This document shows, in pieces, positions 5,871 through 7,487 of a DNA stretch of 7,487 nucleotides. The translations under genes were made by a program, and so were the position numbers. The DNA lies in the NCBI GenBank assembly GCA_020201305.1, contig JAIVHC010000065.1, positions 1 through 7,487 on the forward strand, written 5' to 3'. Every line of letters begins with the position of its first letter. The stretch's first letter is position 1. This stretch comes from Geobacteraceae bacterium. Lineage in GTDB: Bacteria; Desulfobacterota; Desulfuromonadia; Desulfuromonadales; Desulfuromonadaceae. Below the pieces are notes generated by a model. That model ran no database searches, was not told the origin of the DNA, and saw nothing but the letters and a program-made list of their open reading frames with translations.

Positions 5871-7049
5871 CTAATGCGTGCGGCATAGCTGAATAAGATC
5901 CTTATCCTGCAGGGCTGACTTATGTGTAGCGGAAAGATGCCTCACCTGATGGAGGAGCTGGTCGATATCCAGGCACGAGGTATCAATATTCAGATGTTTA
6001 AGCTTGTGTAAAAGACCGCTGCGACCCGAGTGTTTTCCTACCACGAGCTGACTCTTCAGCCCCACCTCTTCGGGGGCGAAACCCTCGTAATTCGCCGGAT
6101 ATTTTATCACTCCATCAGCGTGGAGTCCCGATTCGTGGGAGAAAACCTGCTGCCCCACTACAGCCTTCCAGGCTGGAATCTTATGATTGCTCGCTTCACC
6201 TACATAGGCGGATAACGCGGCAAATTCGCCGGTGTTGATGCCGGTATCGATATTACAGCTGTGTTTCAGGGCCATAACCACCTCTTCGAGGGCGGCATTC
6301 CCCGCTCGTTCCCCCAGACCATTTACCGTGGTGCTTATATAGTTTGCCCCGGCATGGACACCCGCAATCGCATTCGCTGTAGCCATCCCCAGATCATTGT
6401 GCATATGTACCTCGATATCCACATTAGTGGCATTTCTAAGCTCCGCAATCCATGCATAGGTTGTAAAGGGATTGAGTACCCCGAGGGTATCGCAAAAGCG
6501 GAATCGTGCAGCACCCTCCATTTCGGCAATACGCAACAGTTCAAGGATGAAGCCTATATCTGCACGGCTCGCATCTTCGGCTCCGACGGATACATACAGA
6601 TTGTGGCGCGCGGCAAAGCGCAGGGCTGTGCGCAGCTGTTTCTTTACCCAGGCGCGTGATTTCCTGATCTTGTTCTTAATATGAATATCCGAGGTCGAGA
6701 GGGATATGTCCACCGCGCGGATGCCGCAATCGATGGAAGCCTGGATATCCTTCTCCAGCGCGCGGTTCCAGGTCAGCAGGCGCGGAGAAAGATTGAGATC
6801 GACCAGCTCGCGGATACTCTCCTGTTCTGCTCTGCCCATGGTGGGGATACCGCATTCGAGTTCGGTAACGCCGATGTCCGCGAGCCAGCGTGCAATAGTC
6901 AATTTCTCTTCGGGGCTGAATACAACGCCGGGAGTCTGCTCCCCGTCTCGCAAAGTTGTGTCGCTTACATATATCTGTGCGGCATTTCTATTACTGTATA
7001 CATCGGTGTAATTAAAGCTCTTGTCGGGTACATCTGATGAGTTAAACAT
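5871..7049 (-). CDS. nifV: Homocitrate synthase
   Basis: Condenses acetyl-CoA with 2-oxoglutarate to give homocitrate, the organic ligand of the nitrogenase iron-molybdenum cofactor. The product has 392 residues, normal for NifV. It is a DRE-TIM metallolyase: TTLRDGEQTPG (31-41) with the catalytic Arg34 and metal-binding Asp35, HMHND (215-219) with metal ligands H215 and H217, VNGLGERAGNAALEE (242-256), and HESGLHADG (305-313) of the C-terminal part. NifV is chosen over leucine-type isopropylmalate synthase because it lacks the long C-terminal regulatory domain, the sequence style fits NifV, and a sigma54 promoter lies upstream. ATG 7049 is preceded by AAGGAG at 6-nt spacing; an upstream in-frame start at 7085 has no better site. 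It is convergent with the kinase remnant. Confidence 0.95.
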   Translation of the reverse strand: MFNSSDVPDKSFNYTDVYSNRNAAQIYVSDTTLRDGEQTPGVVFSPEEKLTIARWLADIGVTELECGIPTMGRAEQESIRELVDLNLSPRLLTWNRALEKDIQASIDCGIRAVDISLSTSDIHIKNKIRKSRAWVKKQLRTALRFAARHNLYVSVGAEDASRADIGFILELLRIAEMEGAARFRFCDTLGVLNPFTTYAWIAELRNATNVDIEVHMHNDLGMATANAIAGVHAGANYISTTVNGLGERAGNAALEEVVMALKHSCNIDTGINTGEFAALSAYVGEASNHKIPAWKAVVGQQVFSHESGLHADGVIKYPANYEGFAPEEVGLKSQLVVGKHSGRSGLLHKLKHLNIDTSCLDIDQLLHQVRHLSATHKSALQDKDLIQLCRTH

Positions 7050-7126
7050 GATCTTCTCCTTGACGCATAGATCTTCGATGAACAACCGGCAGCAACACGG
7101 GGGTCGCTAACCACGCTCCTTGAATT

Positions 7127-7142
7127 TGCAAAGGTCGTGCCC
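7127..7142 (-). promoter_or_regulatory. Sigma54 (RpoN) -24/-12 promoter for nifV
   Basis: Read on minus, GGGCACG-ACCT-TTGCA (7142-7127) matches the consensus TGGCACG-N4-TTGCW at every fixed position but the first. The invariant GG (7141-7140) and GC (7129-7128) have the correct 10-bp spacing. The start would be near 7117, giving a leader of about 68 nt. RpoN promoters need an enhancer-binding activator, most likely NifA here, but no perfect TGT-N10-ACA site was found between 7200 and 7280. Confidence 0.9.
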
Positions 7143-7211
7143 GCAGGGTTAATTGCGCAACAATGCCGAATCAACAGGGGCAATGCCGCCCTTAACATCA
7201 GGCCGGTGACG

Positions 7212-7258
7212 GAGTTGTGCTGTACAAATACGCAAAGTGCCTCTTTTTTGCACAACTC
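7212..7258. promoter_or_regulatory. 9-bp inverted repeat upstream of the nifV promoter (possible activator site)
   Basis: GAGTTGTGC (7212-7220) and GCACAACTC (7250-7258) are exact inverted copies, 29 bp apart. They centre about 118 bp upstream of the predicted nifV start site, a typical enhancer distance. They do not match NifA (TGT-N10-ACA) and only loosely resemble NtrC half-sites (GCACYA). Confidence 0.45.
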
Positions 7259-7306
7259 TATCTTTCAATATTACATGGGCTAGGGATGAATCATGCCCTG
7301 CTACAA

Positions 7307-7334
7307 GCCTTTTATATGCGCCTTTTATATGCGC
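7307..7334. repeat. 13-bp tandem duplication
   Basis: GCCTTTTATATGC occurs twice head to tail (7307-7319 and 7320-7332), and the first two bases of a third copy (GC) follow. It lies in non-coding DNA; function unknown. Confidence 0.75.
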
Positions 7335-7348
7335 AATAAGGGCCGTAG

Positions 7349-7365
7349 GGTGGGCATTGCCCACC
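7349..7365. repeat. REP-like palindrome
   Basis: GGTGGGCA, one T, then TGCCCACC form 8-bp inverted arms. The context GTAGGGTGGGCA...TGCCCACC resembles common interspersed palindromes in proteobacterial genomes; copy number cannot be seen here. Confidence 0.55.
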
Positions 7366-7431
7366 GAATTTGAGATGGCACAGGTGAGATGGCGGGCGGT
7401 GCCACTATACGTGACTTTTATATCCGGAATG

Positions 7432-7459
7432 AAGTATGCAATGGAAAGTATGCAATGGA
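7432..7459. repeat. 14-bp tandem duplication
   Basis: AAGTATGCAATGGA is repeated exactly, 7432-7445 and 7446-7459, in non-coding DNA near the window end. Function unknown. Confidence 0.75.
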
Positions 7460-7487
7460 GAATAATGGAAGGAACAAATAGCAAAGA

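Larger units (their letters stand above)
7143..7487. other. Gene-free region upstream of the nifV promoter
   Basis: No reading frame here has a recognisable product or a credible start. The stretch holds a 9-bp inverted repeat, two short tandem duplications and a REP-like palindrome, each listed separately. The 7200-7260 part lies 60-140 bp upstream of the nifV start site, the normal distance for an RpoN activator, so enhancer sites may be present. Confidence 0.5.

Noticed and set aside
7149..7484. Minus-strand open frame before nifV
   Set aside because: It starts without a ribosome site, has no domain, and runs over the tandem repeats and the palindrome.

Overview
The window looks like a chromosomal nitrogen-fixation and ammonium-uptake region of a diazotrophic gammaproteobacterium. 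The evidence is a homocitrate synthase (nifV), a GlnK-type PII protein with an AmtB ammonium channel, a TorF-type outer-membrane porin, and the Shine-Dalgarno style and moderate GC content. A sulfur-oxidising or Chromatiales-like host is plausible, but that is a guess from gene order, not something read directly.

Layout. On the minus strand, from about 2650 down to 1, there is a near-consensus sigma70 promoter, a long structured leader, glnK (2429-2091), amtB (2029-719), an intercistronic hairpin, and a porin gene cut by the window edge (631-1). Divergent from it on the plus strand is an OmpA-family glycine-zipper lipoprotein gene (2865-3533), bracketed by two 71-bp inverted repeats that differ at 4 positions. 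A 22-bp perfect palindrome and an intrinsic terminator follow. Next, still on plus, are a response regulator with REC and RNA-binding ANTAR domains (3829-4389) and a GAF/PAS sensor histidine kinase gene (4449-5770). The kinase gene is broken: the rest of the PAS domain and the phospho-accepting histidine are missing and the frame changes. Convergent with it on minus is nifV (7049-5871), preceded by an excellent sigma54 -24/-12 promoter. The last ~340 bases hold no gene, only small repeats and palindromes.

Main discovery. The glnK leader contains what looks like a complete ANTAR antitermination switch. Two hairpins, each with a 5-bp stem and a hexanucleotide loop (AACGGC and AAAGGC, both A at position 1 and G at position 4), are separated by 14 nt. 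The second overlaps the 5' arm of a very strong intrinsic terminator (about 23 bp of helix followed by nine U). This is the known RNA target architecture of ANTAR proteins such as EutV, NasR and AmiR, and an ANTAR regulator is encoded about 1.2 kb away. The simplest model is that this regulator binds the leader, blocks the terminator, and so lets transcription reach glnK-amtB-porin. Sigma54/NtrC control, usual for glnK-amtB, is not visible here. The neighbouring kinase seems damaged, so how the regulator is switched on in this strain is an open question.
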